Assembly (NCBI GenBank): GCA_036273715.1
Contig: DASUHB010000028.1
Coordinates: 62,001 to 126,000, forward strand
Source of the DNA: Gemmatimonadaceae bacterium
Lineage (GTDB): Bacteria; Gemmatimonadota; Gemmatimonadetes; Gemmatimonadales; Gemmatimonadaceae
Direction: 5' to 3'
Length of the DNA stretch: 64,000 nt
Below, piece after piece: positions 8,883 to 16,226 of the stretch. The notes below the pieces were generated by a model. The model saw only the letters and a program-made list of their open reading frames with translations, was not told the DNA's origin and searched no databases. Numbering within the stretch: position 1 is the first letter of the stretch; the number at the start of each line of letters is the position of its first letter. The position numbers and the translations under genes were made by a program.

Positions 8883-10139
8883 GTGAGTCGCTTCACTTTT
8901 CGTACGCGCGTACTCCTGTATCTGGTGCTGTTCGCGGTGATCCCGTCCACCCTTTTGATGGTGGGCGGGGCCGTCGTCGTCAGCAGCACGCTACCGGTGT
9001 TGAGCGCGAGCAAAGCGTGGGACAACGTAGCGAACACGGGGCGTCGAGCGATCGATGCGGCGCGGCAGGCGCCGCTGACGAGCGCGCAGCGCGCAGCGGT
9101 AGACGCGCACGAACGGGAGCTGGCCGCGTCGCTCGTGCAGGCAAAGCGCGTCGGGTACTTGACGTCGCGCATTGTGGTGCTCGTCATTGTCACTGCGCTG
9201 CTCGGATCGCTGTTGGTCGCGCTGCTGGCATCGCGCGTTGCGGGTCATTTGAGCCGGCAGCTGAGCCGACCACTCGGCGAGATCGTGGCGTGGGCGGATC
9301 ACATCGCGCGGGGCGAGCCGTTACCAGCCGGTCCGCCGCGGCGCGGCGCTCCGGAGTTCGAGTTGTTGCGACAACGGATGCGCGCGATGGCCGCGGATCT
9401 CGAGGCGGCGCGCACGCGCGATCGTGAGGCGAGCCGGCTGGAAGCGTTTCGGGAGACGGCGCGCCGGGTGGCACACGAGCTCAAGAATCCGCTCACGCCG
9501 ATTCGATTGGCGGTGGCGCGGCTCAAACGTGACTCCGATCCGCGTCTTGTCGACGTAGTGGATGTATTGGAGACGGAGTCCCGGCGGTTGGAAGAGATGG
9601 CGCGGAACTTTGCGCAATTCGGCCGGCTGCCGGAGGGACCGCCGGCGGCGGTCGACGTGGGCGAGCTGGCGCGGTATGCGGCGCGCGCCATCGCGACGGA
9701 CCGCGTGCCGGTGCGCGTGTCGGTCGAGGAGGACGTTCCGTTAGTGACGGGCCACTACGATGCGCTGGCCCGCGCGCTGTCCAATGTCTTGATGAATGCG
9801 GTGGACGCGTGCCGCGACGGCGGCGATGTGGCTGTGCGGGTGGCGCGCGCGCATGCGAACGGGAATGGCGTGGTTGGGGATGCGGTCGAATTGTGCGTGC
9901 GAGATACGGGGTTAGGGATCGCGCCGGACGCGCTCGCACGGATCTGGGATCCGTACGTGACGCAAAAACCCGGAGGCACGGGCTTGGGGTTGGCGATCGC
10001 TCGGCAGACGGTGTTGGCGCACGGCGGAACTGTGGATGCGACGAGCCGTCCCGGCGAGGGCACGGAGATCCGGTTGGTGCTTCCCATCAACGAGACGCCG
10101 GCGGCGCCGGCGCTGGAGGAAACGATACGTGGGTCCTGA
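8883..10139 (+). CDS. Membrane sensor histidine kinase, NtrY-like
   Basis: 418 residues: short cytoplasmic start, TM1 about 10-33, a periplasmic helix of about 65 residues, TM2 about 98-120, a HAMP-like linker (RPLGEIVAWADHIARGE), then the kinase core. H-box: RRVAHELKNPLTPIRLAV, the NtrY/HPK4 style. N-box: NVLMNAVDACRDGG. G1: VRDTGLGIAP. G2: GTGLGLAIARQ. The small periplasmic part suggests it senses membrane or envelope state rather than a defined ligand. Start GTG 8883 follows GAGAGAGGAC. The adjacent sigma-54 response regulator is the likely partner; kinase and regulator are separated only by a small membrane coiled-coil gene. Confidence 0.9.
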   Translation: MSRFTFRTRVLLYLVLFAVIPSTLLMVGGAVVVSSTLPVLSASKAWDNVANTGRRAIDAARQAPLTSAQRAAVDAHERELAASLVQAKRVGYLTSRIVVLVIVTALLGSLLVALLASRVAGHLSRQLSRPLGEIVAWADHIARGEPLPAGPPRRGAPEFELLRQRMRAMAADLEAARTRDREASRLEAFRETARRVAHELKNPLTPIRLAVARLKRDSDPRLVDVVDVLETESRRLEEMARNFAQFGRLPEGPPAAVDVGELARYAARAIATDRVPVRVSVEEDVPLVTGHYDALARALSNVLMNAVDACRDGGDVAVRVARAHANGNGVVGDAVELCVRDTGLGIAPDALARIWDPYVTQKPGGTGLGLAIARQTVLAHGGTVDATSRPGEGTEIRLVLPINETPAAPALEETIRGS

Positions 10140-10455
10140 TGTCCTGGTTCCTATCAGCGGCATGCTCATGATCATCGCCATCGTGGTCGGATTTCCGTTG
10201 GCCCGGGCGCACGCCAAGCGCATGGAGCGCGGCATCGATCCCAAGGCGCTGCCTAACGACCTAACGGAGCGCTTGACGCGGATGGAACAGGCCATCGATT
10301 CGATGGCGGTTGAGATCGAGCGCATTTCGGAGGGACAGCGGTTCACGACCAGGCTGTTGTCGGAGCGTGCGCCGGACTCGCTGCCGGCGAACGCGCAGCG
10401 CGGCGTGCCCGGGACGGCGGCGCCGCGCGTGCCGGGCAGCAGCGACGCGCGCTAA
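10129..10455 (+). CDS. Small membrane-anchored coiled-coil protein
   Basis: 108 residues starting at GTG 10129, chosen because GGAGG precedes it at a suitable distance and it overlaps the kinase stop by 11 nt. Residues about 5-23 form one transmembrane helix (VLVPISGMLMIIAIVVGFPLA); about 40-75 is a charged heptad region (LTERLTRMEQAIDSMAVEIE) likely to be a coiled coil; the tail is Pro/Ala/Gly-rich. I do not recognise a named family. Its place between a histidine kinase and its regulator suggests a membrane accessory of that system, which is only inference. Confidence 0.65.
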   Translation: MGPDVLVPISGMLMIIAIVVGFPLARAHAKRMERGIDPKALPNDLTERLTRMEQAIDSMAVEIERISEGQRFTTRLLSERAPDSLPANAQRGVPGTAAPRVPGSSDAR

Positions 10456-10465
10456 CGCGCCCTAG

Positions 10466-11857
10466 ATGACGCCCAAGGGCGAGATTCTCATCATCGACGA
10501 TGAGCCCAACCTGCGCCGGATGGTGTCGGCGCTGCTCGTCGCCGAGGGCTACACGACGCGGGACGCGAGCTCCGGGACGGCCGGGGCGACGTTAGCACAA
10601 GAGCGCGAGCCCGACGCGGTGCTGCTCGATCTCATGATGCCCGGCGAGCTCGACGGGATGGCGACGCTCACTCGTCTGCGCGAGCAGCTCCCCGACGTAC
10701 CCGTGGTGATGATGAGCGGGCGCGCCGGACTGGCCGACGCGGTCAAGGCGACGAAGCTCGGCGCCTTTCACTTTCTCGAGAAGCCGTTGACGCCCGAGAG
10801 CGTGCTGCTCACGCTGGGGTCGGCGCTCGAGCTGCGCCACGCCCGGCGCGAGGCGCGGGCGCTGCGCGAGGACATTGGCCTAACGAGCGAGATGGTGGGC
10901 ACGAGCCCGGCGATGGCGCGGGTGCGGGCCCTCATCGAGCGCGTGGCGCCGACCGATTCTCGCGTCTTGATCACCGGCGAATCGGGCACCGGGAAGGAAC
11001 TGGTTGCGGCGGCGATCCATCGGTTGAGCGCGCGGCATGCGCGGCCGTTCATCCGCGTGAACAGCGCGGCGATCCCGCGCGATCTCATCGAAAGCGAGAT
11101 GTTCGGCCACGAGCGCGGCGCGTTCACCGGCGCGCTGGAGAAGCGTATCGGCCGCTTCGAGCTGGCCGACACCGGCACGCTGTTTCTCGACGAGGTCGGA
11201 GACCTGGGCGCAGAAGCGCAGGCCAAGCTGCTCCGCGCGATGGAGGCAAAGGAGATCGAGCGCGTGGGCGGAGCGAAACCGATTCCGGTGGACGTGCGCA
11301 TCGTCGCCGCGACCAATCGGGATCTCGAACGCGCATCGCGCGACGGCACGTTCCGGGAGGATCTGTACTTCCGGCTCAACGTGATTCCGCTGGCGCTGCC
11401 GCCCCTGCGCGAGCGTCCGGCGGATATCACGCCCCTGGTGCTGCACTTTTCGGCGGTCTATCGCGCGCGCAGCGGACGACCGGCGCCGCGGTGGAACGAG
11501 GACGCGCTGGCGCTGCTGCAGCGGCACCGGTGGCCGGGCAACGTGCGCGAGCTGGCAAACATCGTGGAGCGGCTGGCGATCTTTCACGCCGGGGAGGATG
11601 TGCGCGCGGCGGACGTCGGCCAGGTGCTGCGGATCGAGCCGGGCACGGAGGCGTCGCCTGACGCGCCGCCGGACGCGGCGCAGCTCGATCGGCCGCTCAA
11701 CGATGCGCTGGACGAATACGAGCGGCTGCTCATCCTGCGCGCGCTGTCGATGACCAATGGGAACGTGACCGACGCGGCGCGGCGCCTGCAAACGGACCGG
11801 CCGAATCTCTATCGCCGCATGCGGCGGTTAGGCGTGGACTGGGGCGGCGGCTCGTGA
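10466..11857 (+). CDS. Sigma-54-dependent response regulator (NtrC family)
   Basis: 463 residues. Receiver domain (IIDDEPNLRRM, phospho-acceptor in LLDLMMPGELDG, EKPLTP lysine), AAA+ central domain with Walker A GESGTGKE, the sigma-54-contacting GAFTGA loop, Walker B GTLFLDEVGDL and the arginine-finger region, and a C-terminal Fis-type helix-turn-helix (GNVTDAARRLQTDRPNLYRRM). All hallmarks of an activator of RpoN promoters are intact. The start ATG 10466 is 10 nt after the small coiled-coil gene. The stop overlaps the next gene's GTG start (GTGA), so the outer-membrane protein that follows is co-expressed. I did not find a convincing sigma-54 promoter in the local gaps. Confidence 0.94.
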   Translation: MTPKGEILIIDDEPNLRRMVSALLVAEGYTTRDASSGTAGATLAQEREPDAVLLDLMMPGELDGMATLTRLREQLPDVPVVMMSGRAGLADAVKATKLGAFHFLEKPLTPESVLLTLGSALELRHARREARALREDIGLTSEMVGTSPAMARVRALIERVAPTDSRVLITGESGTGKELVAAAIHRLSARHARPFIRVNSAAIPRDLIESEMFGHERGAFTGALEKRIGRFELADTGTLFLDEVGDLGAEAQAKLLRAMEAKEIERVGGAKPIPVDVRIVAATNRDLERASRDGTFREDLYFRLNVIPLALPPLRERPADITPLVLHFSAVYRARSGRPAPRWNEDALALLQRHRWPGNVRELANIVERLAIFHAGEDVRAADVGQVLRIEPGTEASPDAPPDAAQLDRPLNDALDEYERLLILRALSMTNGNVTDAARRLQTDRPNLYRRMRRLGVDWGGGS

Positions 11858-13602
11858 GGCGCGGCGCGTGGATCGCCGCGACATGCGCCGTCGCGGGCGC
11901 GCTCGCCGGCGCGCGCGTCGGCGCGCAAGCCGCCGACACGGCGCAGCGCATCGATTCGCTGAGCTACGACGATGCGTCGGCGGTGGCCTATCTCTACAAC
12001 CAGCCGGCGGCGCTGCGGGTGACCAAGGCCACGACCATCGCGCAGGACCAGACGGTCGAGGGGAACGTGGCCGTGCTGGACGCGCCGCTGGTGATCGGCG
12101 GCCACGTCACGGGCCGGGTGGTGGTGATCAACGGCGACGTGACGCTGCTGCACGGAGCGCGCGTGGACAGCGAGCTCGTGGTCACCGGCGGCACGGTCGA
12201 TGGCGCGGACAGCACGAGCGTGGGCGGCGCGATCAAGATCTACGCGCCGCGCCTGGCGTACCGGGTCGAGGGCGACGAGGTCGTCGCGCTGCGCGACGAG
12301 TCGCAGGGTGTCGCCAGCTGGTTCCGTCAATGGAAGCGGCGTCACCTGCGCACCCACAACCGCGTGGTGCTCCGCAGCGGGACGTACAACCGCGTCGAAG
12401 GGCTGCCGGTGATCCTGGGCCCGCAGATCCGGCAGAATTCCTCGCTCGGCCCCTTCAGCATCCAGGCGTTAGGCATCTACCGGTCGGCCGATCACTTCGC
12501 CTGGAAGGCGGACAACCTCGGCTACGATGCACAGGCGGAGCTGCAGCTCGGCTACGCGCGCGGCGTGGCCTTCGGCGCCGAGGCGTTCGACGAAGTCGAG
12601 CCGGTGGAGACGTGGCAGCTGCGGGACAGCGAGATCGGGCTGGCATCGTTTTTCCTCAAGCGCGACTACCGCGACTACTACAATCGCAAGGGCGCGCGGG
12701 GCTACCTCGCGCTGCGCGATGGCACGACGCTCTCGCTCACGTTAGGCTTGGGCGAGGAGCGGTGGCAGCCGCGGGCCACACGCGATCCGTGGACGTTGTT
12801 CCGCACGGACGGGACCTGGCGGCCCAACCCGGTGATGGATGCCGGCACCTTCACGCTCGCGACGGCCGAGGTGCGCTACGACACACGGAACGACCGCGAC
12901 AATCCGTGGACCGGGTGGCTCATCACGGCGGAGCTCGAGCACGGATTCAGCAATCACGTGGTCCTCGGCCCGGCGTCGACGGTCGTGCGTGCGCCCTCGC
13001 CGGATGGGCAGCCGGTGCCGGTGGCCTACACGCGCGGCGTGCTCGACCTGCGCCGATACAACCGCCTGTCGCCCGAGTCGCAGCTCAACGTCCGGCTGTT
13101 CACGGGCGGCTGGTTAGGCGGCGATCCGCTGCCGCTCGAACGCCGTTTCTCGTTAGGCGGCTCGGGCTCCCTGCCCGGCTACGACTTCCGGCAGCCGCTG
13201 GCGGGCGAATCCGACGTGTTGTCGTGCAGCGCCGGCCAGGCCATTCCGGGAACGCCGGCGCAGTGCGACCGCGTGCTGCTGGCACAGGTGGAATACCGCG
13301 GCGATCTGCACCTGCACCTGTTCGGCGACTGGGGCGCGCAGAGCGGCAGCGGCGGCTGGAGCTGGACGTTCTATCATCCGCTGCAATGGGTGCTGTTCAG
13401 CGATGCGGGGCGCGGCTGGCTGCTGCATCAGCTCTCGCCCACGGGCGGAATCGAAGATGCCAGCGCATTTCCCCTGCGCGATTACAAGGCCGACGTCGGC
13501 ATCGGACTCGATGCGGAAGTGCTCGGGGTGTTCGTCGCAAAGTCGGTGACCGACTGGAAGCATCCGGTCAACGTGGTCGTCCGACTCCGGCATCGCTTCT
13601 GA
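11854..13602 (+). CDS. Exported bactofilin-like domain fused to an Omp85-type outer-membrane barrel
   Basis: 582 residues, GTG start overlapping the regulator stop. Signal peptide (AATCAVAGALAGARVGAQA). Residues about 50-125 are a run of short beta repeats (QTVEGNVAVLDAPLVIGG, HVTGRVVVINGDVTLL, ARVDSELVVTGGTVDG) resembling the polymer-forming/bactofilin beta-helix. From about 170 to the end is a transmembrane barrel with YDTRNDRDNPWTGW, LERRFSLGGSGSLPGYDFR (the Omp85 loop-like motif) and a terminal Phe (VRLRHRF). A classical POTRA region is not obvious; the bactofilin-like part takes its place. Function unknown: Omp85 relatives insert or export proteins or lipids. It sits in the two-component cluster. 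Confidence 0.75.
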   Translation: MRRGAWIAATCAVAGALAGARVGAQAADTAQRIDSLSYDDASAVAYLYNQPAALRVTKATTIAQDQTVEGNVAVLDAPLVIGGHVTGRVVVINGDVTLLHGARVDSELVVTGGTVDGADSTSVGGAIKIYAPRLAYRVEGDEVVALRDESQGVASWFRQWKRRHLRTHNRVVLRSGTYNRVEGLPVILGPQIRQNSSLGPFSIQALGIYRSADHFAWKADNLGYDAQAELQLGYARGVAFGAEAFDEVEPVETWQLRDSEIGLASFFLKRDYRDYYNRKGARGYLALRDGTTLSLTLGLGEERWQPRATRDPWTLFRTDGTWRPNPVMDAGTFTLATAEVRYDTRNDRDNPWTGWLITAELEHGFSNHVVLGPASTVVRAPSPDGQPVPVAYTRGVLDLRRYNRLSPESQLNVRLFTGGWLGGDPLPLERRFSLGGSGSLPGYDFRQPLAGESDVLSCSAGQAIPGTPAQCDRVLLAQVEYRGDLHLHLFGDWGAQSGSGGWSWTFYHPLQWVLFSDAGRGWLLHQLSPTGGIEDASAFPLRDYKADVGIGLDAEVLGVFVAKSVTDWKHPVNVVVRLRHRF

Positions 13603-13605
13603 GCC

Positions 13606-14241
13606 GTGCGGCTCGCATTCGTGGCGTGCCTGGCGCTGTGCATTGCGGCGCCGATTGCGGCGCAGCGCGATGCGCGCCTGCAGATCGCGCTGCCACAGAC
13701 AGCGGCCGAAGGTGCGGTGCCGTCGGTGAGCGCCACGCGGGTGCTCGACGACAGGAGTCTCACCGACCTTCTGCACAGCGGCTTCCCCGCGCGTCTGCAC
13801 TATCGCCTCGAGTTGTGGGCGTCGGGCGGCTTGTTCGACAACCTGCAGCGGCACACCGAGTGGGACGTCATCGTTCGCTACAATCCGCTCGAGCGGCGCT
13901 ACAGCGCGACCCGCATCGAAGGCGACCGCGTGACATCGCTCGGCTCCTCGACCGGGATGGCCCGGGTGGACTCGGCGTTGGCGAAGCCGTTCGTGCCGAA
14001 GATCGCACCGCCGACGGGGCATGGTCGCTATTACTGGACGGGCACGCTGGATGTCGAGATGCTGTCGGTGAACGATCTCGACGAAGTGGAGCGGTGGCTG
14101 CGGGGCGAGTTGACGCCGGCGGTGCACGGCGAGAAGAATCCGGGCACTGCGTTAGGCCGAGGGGTGACGACGCTCATCACCCGTGTGTTAGGCGGTAAGC
14201 AGCGGCACTACGAAGCGCGGACGAGGGAGTACCGGGAGTGA
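13606..14241 (+). CDS. Exported protein resembling DUF4390
   Basis: 211 residues with a signal peptide (LAFVACLALCIAAPIAAQ). The body has the layout of DUF4390 proteins: an early LLHSGFPARLHYRLELW strand pair, WDVIVRYNPLERRYSATR, a central helix, a late strand YYWTGTLDVEMLSVNDLDEVERWLRG, and a basic tail. DUF4390 genes are known neighbours of NtrY/NtrX-like two-component genes in other bacteria, which fits this cluster. Start GTG 13606, 3 nt after the previous stop. The function of the family is not established; assignment rests on my reading of the pattern. Confidence 0.6.
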   Translation: MRLAFVACLALCIAAPIAAQRDARLQIALPQTAAEGAVPSVSATRVLDDRSLTDLLHSGFPARLHYRLELWASGGLFDNLQRHTEWDVIVRYNPLERRYSATRIEGDRVTSLGSSTGMARVDSALAKPFVPKIAPPTGHGRYYWTGTLDVEMLSVNDLDEVERWLRGELTPAVHGEKNPGTALGRGVTTLITRVLGGKQRHYEARTREYRE

Positions 14242-14284
14242 AGGCGGACAGGCCAGCGTCGTCCGCCCTCCGGTCCGCCCCTAG

Positions 14285-14884
14285 TCAGGCCATGAGGGTC
14301 CGCGACCGGCGGATCGTGTGGCCCGACTCCAGCAGCTCCAGCTGGTGCAGCGTGTCCTCCCCGTAAAACAACTTGATGTACTTCGACTGCGTCGGGGTGA
14401 GACGGCGCACCGCCCAGCTCAGGTGCACGAAGTGCGGCTCAACCGGCGCGGTGAGCGGGTGCATGCCGATCTCCTCCGGCATACGGTTGCCCTTGCGCGT
14501 GTTGCACGGCGAGCACGCCGTGACGACGTTCGTCCAATCGTTCGTGCCGCCGCGCGACATCGGAATCAGGTGATCGCGCGTGAGCGATTCCCGGGGACGC
14601 AGCTCGGCCGCCGTGCGGCCGCAGTACTGACAGCGATAGCGGTCGCGCGCGAACAGGAACGTGTTGGTCACCTGGCGGCGGAACCGGCGGGGCACATGGA
14701 TGAACCGCACCAATCGGATGACCGCCGGGCGCGGCAGGGTCAGACGCTCCGAGTGCACGAAGCGACCGGCATCGGCCTCGATGATCTCAGCCTTGCCATC
14801 GAGGACCAGCCGTAAGGCGCGCCGCATTGGAACCATCGTGAGCGGCTCGAACGAAGCATTCAGCGCCAGACAACCGACGACCAC
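14285..14884 (-). CDS. HNH endonuclease family protein
   Basis: 199 residues. The N-terminus (LALNASFEPLTMVPMRRALRL) is the signature of a widespread stand-alone HNH family. The nuclease core is CQYCGRTAAELRPRESLTRDHLIPMSRGGTNDWTN followed by CSPCNTRKGN: two Cys pairs hold the structural zinc, with the catalytic DH and the Asn present. The start is GTG 14884, supported by GGAGGG 4 nt upstream. Members are usually chromosomal housekeeping-like genes of unknown role rather than homing enzymes. It is preceded by a hairpin with a T-run that could act as a leader attenuator. Confidence 0.85.
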   Translation of the reverse strand: MVVGCLALNASFEPLTMVPMRRALRLVLDGKAEIIEADAGRFVHSERLTLPRPAVIRLVRFIHVPRRFRRQVTNTFLFARDRYRCQYCGRTAAELRPRESLTRDHLIPMSRGGTNDWTNVVTACSPCNTRKGNRMPEEIGMHPLTAPVEPHFVHLSWAVRRLTPTQSKYIKLFYGEDTLHQLELLESGHTIRRSRTLMA

Positions 14885-14904
14885 GGAACCCTCCGATTCT
14901 ACCT

Positions 14905-14938
14905 ACGAAAACTCCCGCCACGGTCGTCAGGGCGGGAG
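14905..14938 (-). terminator. Hairpin plus T-run: terminator for ilvE or attenuator of the HNH gene
   Basis: On the minus strand an 8-bp G/C-rich stem (CTCCCGCC pairing with GGCGGGAG, 14912-14919 and 14931-14938) with an 11-nt loop is followed by TTTTCG. This is the only good intrinsic-terminator shape I found. It lies about 155 nt beyond the ilvE stop and 20 nt before the HNH start codon. Confidence 0.6.
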
Positions 14939-14973
14939 CGGGTCCTCTAGCGTGACACGCCGCGAGTAGCATG

Positions 14974-14993
14974 GCGCCGCGATGTCGCGGCGC
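14974..14993. repeat. Perfect 9+9 bp inverted repeat
   Basis: Bases 14974-14982 are the exact reverse complement of 14985-14993, with a 2-nt centre (TG), in the ilvE/HNH gap. It could be an operator for a dimeric regulator or a cruciform; there is no T-run, so it is not a terminator by itself. Confidence 0.5.
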
Positions 14994-15092
14994 ATACGCC
15001 CTCTGTTACACTGACGAGACCGACAAAGTGCTGTAACTCGGCAAACCCCAACCGTTTTGCCGACAGCTGTACCGTTCGGGCGCGGCGCCGCA

Positions 15093-16049
15093 CTAACGCT
15101 CGGCCTCCGCAGCCACCGGCAACGGTGTCAACCATCCATACCGATCTTCAATCCGACCGGTGGCAATCCCCATGAACTGCTCCTGAATCGCGCGCGTGAT
15201 CGGGCCCGGCTTGCCGCTGCCGACCTGAATGCGATCGACCGAGCGGATAGGCGTGAGCTCGGCAGCCGTGCCCGAGAAAAAGAGCTCGTCCGCAATGTAG
15301 AGCATTTCCCGCGGCAGGGTCTGCTCGCGCACCTCATGCCCGAGATCCTGCGCGATGCGCATCACCGAATCGCGCGTGATTCCGCTCAGGATCCCCGACG
15401 ACAATCCCGACGTGTACACGACACCATCACGGATCAAGAACAAGTTCTCGCCGCTCCCTTCGGCCACGAAGCCGAAGGAGTCGAGCATGATGCCCTCCGA
15501 GTACTTGTCCAGCCGCGCTTCCGTCTTGGACAACTGCGAGTTCAGATAGTTGCCGCCCGCTTTGGCCAGGGCCGGGAACGTGTCGGGCGCGGCACGGCGC
15601 CAGCTCGAGACGCACACGTCGACTCCGTTAGCCAAGGCGTCGTCGCCCAGATAACTCCCCCATCGCCACGCGATGACGAACGTCTCGACCGGTACATCGA
15701 CTGGGTACACGCCCATCTGCTCGCCGGTGCGAATCACCACCGGCCTCAGGTAGCAGGCGCGCACGTCGTTGGCCGCCACTGTATCGAGACAGGCCTGCGC
15801 GAGCGCGTCGATGCTGTGCCGCATCGGCATTCGATAGATGCGACACGAGTCGTGCAGACGCCGGATGTGATCCGGCAGACGGAACACCGCAGGGCCGGCC
15901 GGCGTGTCGTAACAGCGGATGCCCTCGAACACGCACGACCCGTAGTGGACTACGTGGCTCATCACGTGAATCGTGGCGTCATCCCAGGGGACTAACTGCC
16001 CGTCCCGCCATATCTTGGTCGTGCGTCCGTTGATGCTGCTTTCGGCCAT
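15093..16049 (-). CDS. ilvE: Branched-chain-amino-acid aminotransferase
   Basis: Class IV PLP aminotransferase of 318 residues making or degrading valine, leucine and isoleucine. Clear motifs: IWRDGQLVPWDDATIHVMSH, HYGSCVFEGIRCYDTP, FRLPDHIRRLHDSCRIY, the PLP lysine in ALAKAGGNYLNS, EGSGENLFLIRDGV, and the GILSGITRDSVM substrate loop. The start is ATG 16049. It stands alone, divergent from the TonB-plug gene. Its TAG stop lies in CGTTAG. A D-amino-acid aminotransferase is unlikely given the length and the branched-chain signature regions. Confidence 0.94.
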   Translation of the reverse strand: MAESSINGRTTKIWRDGQLVPWDDATIHVMSHVVHYGSCVFEGIRCYDTPAGPAVFRLPDHIRRLHDSCRIYRMPMRHSIDALAQACLDTVAANDVRACYLRPVVIRTGEQMGVYPVDVPVETFVIAWRWGSYLGDDALANGVDVCVSSWRRAAPDTFPALAKAGGNYLNSQLSKTEARLDKYSEGIMLDSFGFVAEGSGENLFLIRDGVVYTSGLSSGILSGITRDSVMRIAQDLGHEVREQTLPREMLYIADELFFSGTAAELTPIRSVDRIQVGSGKPGPITRAIQEQFMGIATGRIEDRYGWLTPLPVAAEAER

Positions 16050-16226
16050 TGCAGGTCTGGTGAGGGAAAGTCAATAATACTCTATGATAACGCGCTGGCC
16101 CGTGGCCGGGGAATAGCCGGCGCGTCCGATGGTATGAACGCGCGCAGCTCGGCCGCCGCCCACGCGAGATCTTGCACCCGCAGCGTGCGCACGGGATTGA
16201 GCTCTGACAGGGTGCGAGGCACCACA

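Noticed and set aside
11868-14198. 776-codon open frame overlapping the barrel and DUF4390-like genes in another frame
   Set aside because: Extremely Arg/Ala-rich and without any fold signal; the overlapped frames have signal peptides and barrel motifs.
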